Positions 64,000 through 64,000 of a DNA stretch of 64,000 bases are shown here, one piece after another. Position 1 is the first letter of the stretch, and every line of letters begins with the position of its first letter. Under the pieces are notes generated by a model. The model did not search any database. It saw only the letters and a list, made by a program, of their open reading frames with translations, and was not told the origin of the DNA. This DNA comes from CAYZJR01 sp964503045 (GTDB taxonomy: Bacteria > Cyanobacteriota > Vampirovibrionia > Obscuribacterales > Obscuribacteraceae). The position numbers and the translations under genes were made by a program. Where the stretch lies: NCBI GenBank assembly GCA_964503045.1, contig CAZCZI010000008.1, positions 62,001 through 126,000 of the forward strand, written 5' to 3'.

Positions 64000-64000
64000 C

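Noticed and set aside
1..64000. CRISPR arrays, insertion sequences, prophage and rRNA
   Set aside because: No regular repeat-spacer arrays, transposase, integrase or rRNA-like sequence was seen anywhere in the window.

Overview
The window is chromosomal DNA from a free-living bacterium with moderate base composition, dense genes, and many TTG or GTG starts preceded by clear Shine-Dalgarno motifs. No photosynthesis genes, phage, insertion sequences or CRISPR arrays are visible. The mix is an MglA-type GTPase, NarL-type signalling proteins, TPR and FHA proteins, a caspase-like protease, SepF, and a Firmicutes/cyanobacteria-like dap-RNase J cluster. Together these suggest a non-photosynthetic relative of Cyanobacteria (Melainabacteria/Vampirovibrionia, perhaps Obscuribacterales). 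That placement is inference from gene content.

1-8.9 kb: the start of msrA is cut by the left edge. It is followed by a secreted TPR protein, a PrsW-like membrane protein paired with a repeat-bearing membrane protein, a three-gene run (PhyH dioxygenase, DUF1963, RlaP-type nucleotidyltransferase), and a secreted repeat protein. 8.3-16.4 kb: a 2514-residue mosaic protein carries annexin-like repeats, an HExxH motif, an FHA domain and a papain-like C-terminus. A 185-aa partner overlaps it by one base. This is the best candidate for an undescribed system.

16.7-28.3 kb: a small secreted protein, two divergent ABC-F ATPases, an overlapping operon (large membrane protein, FAD oxidoreductase, HEIGHH protein, double-SPOUT methyltransferase), a polytopic membrane protein and a small secreted protein. 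28.5-36.2 kb: a histidine kinase built of two complementary degenerate halves, mglA, a NarL-type regulator, an autoregulated-looking tetR operon, a 1001-aa membrane protein and a DUF488 protein. 36.2-45.8 kb: accessory region with tandem lipoprotein paralogues, two paralogous membrane endonuclease/phosphatase-fold proteins, an exonuclease-methyltransferase-acetyltransferase operon, a 49-aa membrane protein, a solitary MazF-like protein, a Ser/Thr kinase, a secreted caspase-like protease and a ricin-like protein.

45.9-47 kb: tRNA-Thr(CGU) and two unassigned, strongly structured RNA loci. 47-64 kb: mostly core genes. M16 peptidase, dut, dapB, asd, dapA and rnj run on the plus strand. sepF, and the smc-scpA-scpB-ispD operon, run on the minus strand. 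The window ends with a protein made only of GspE-N-terminal-like repeats and a DUF1574/SGNH-like protein cut by the right edge.
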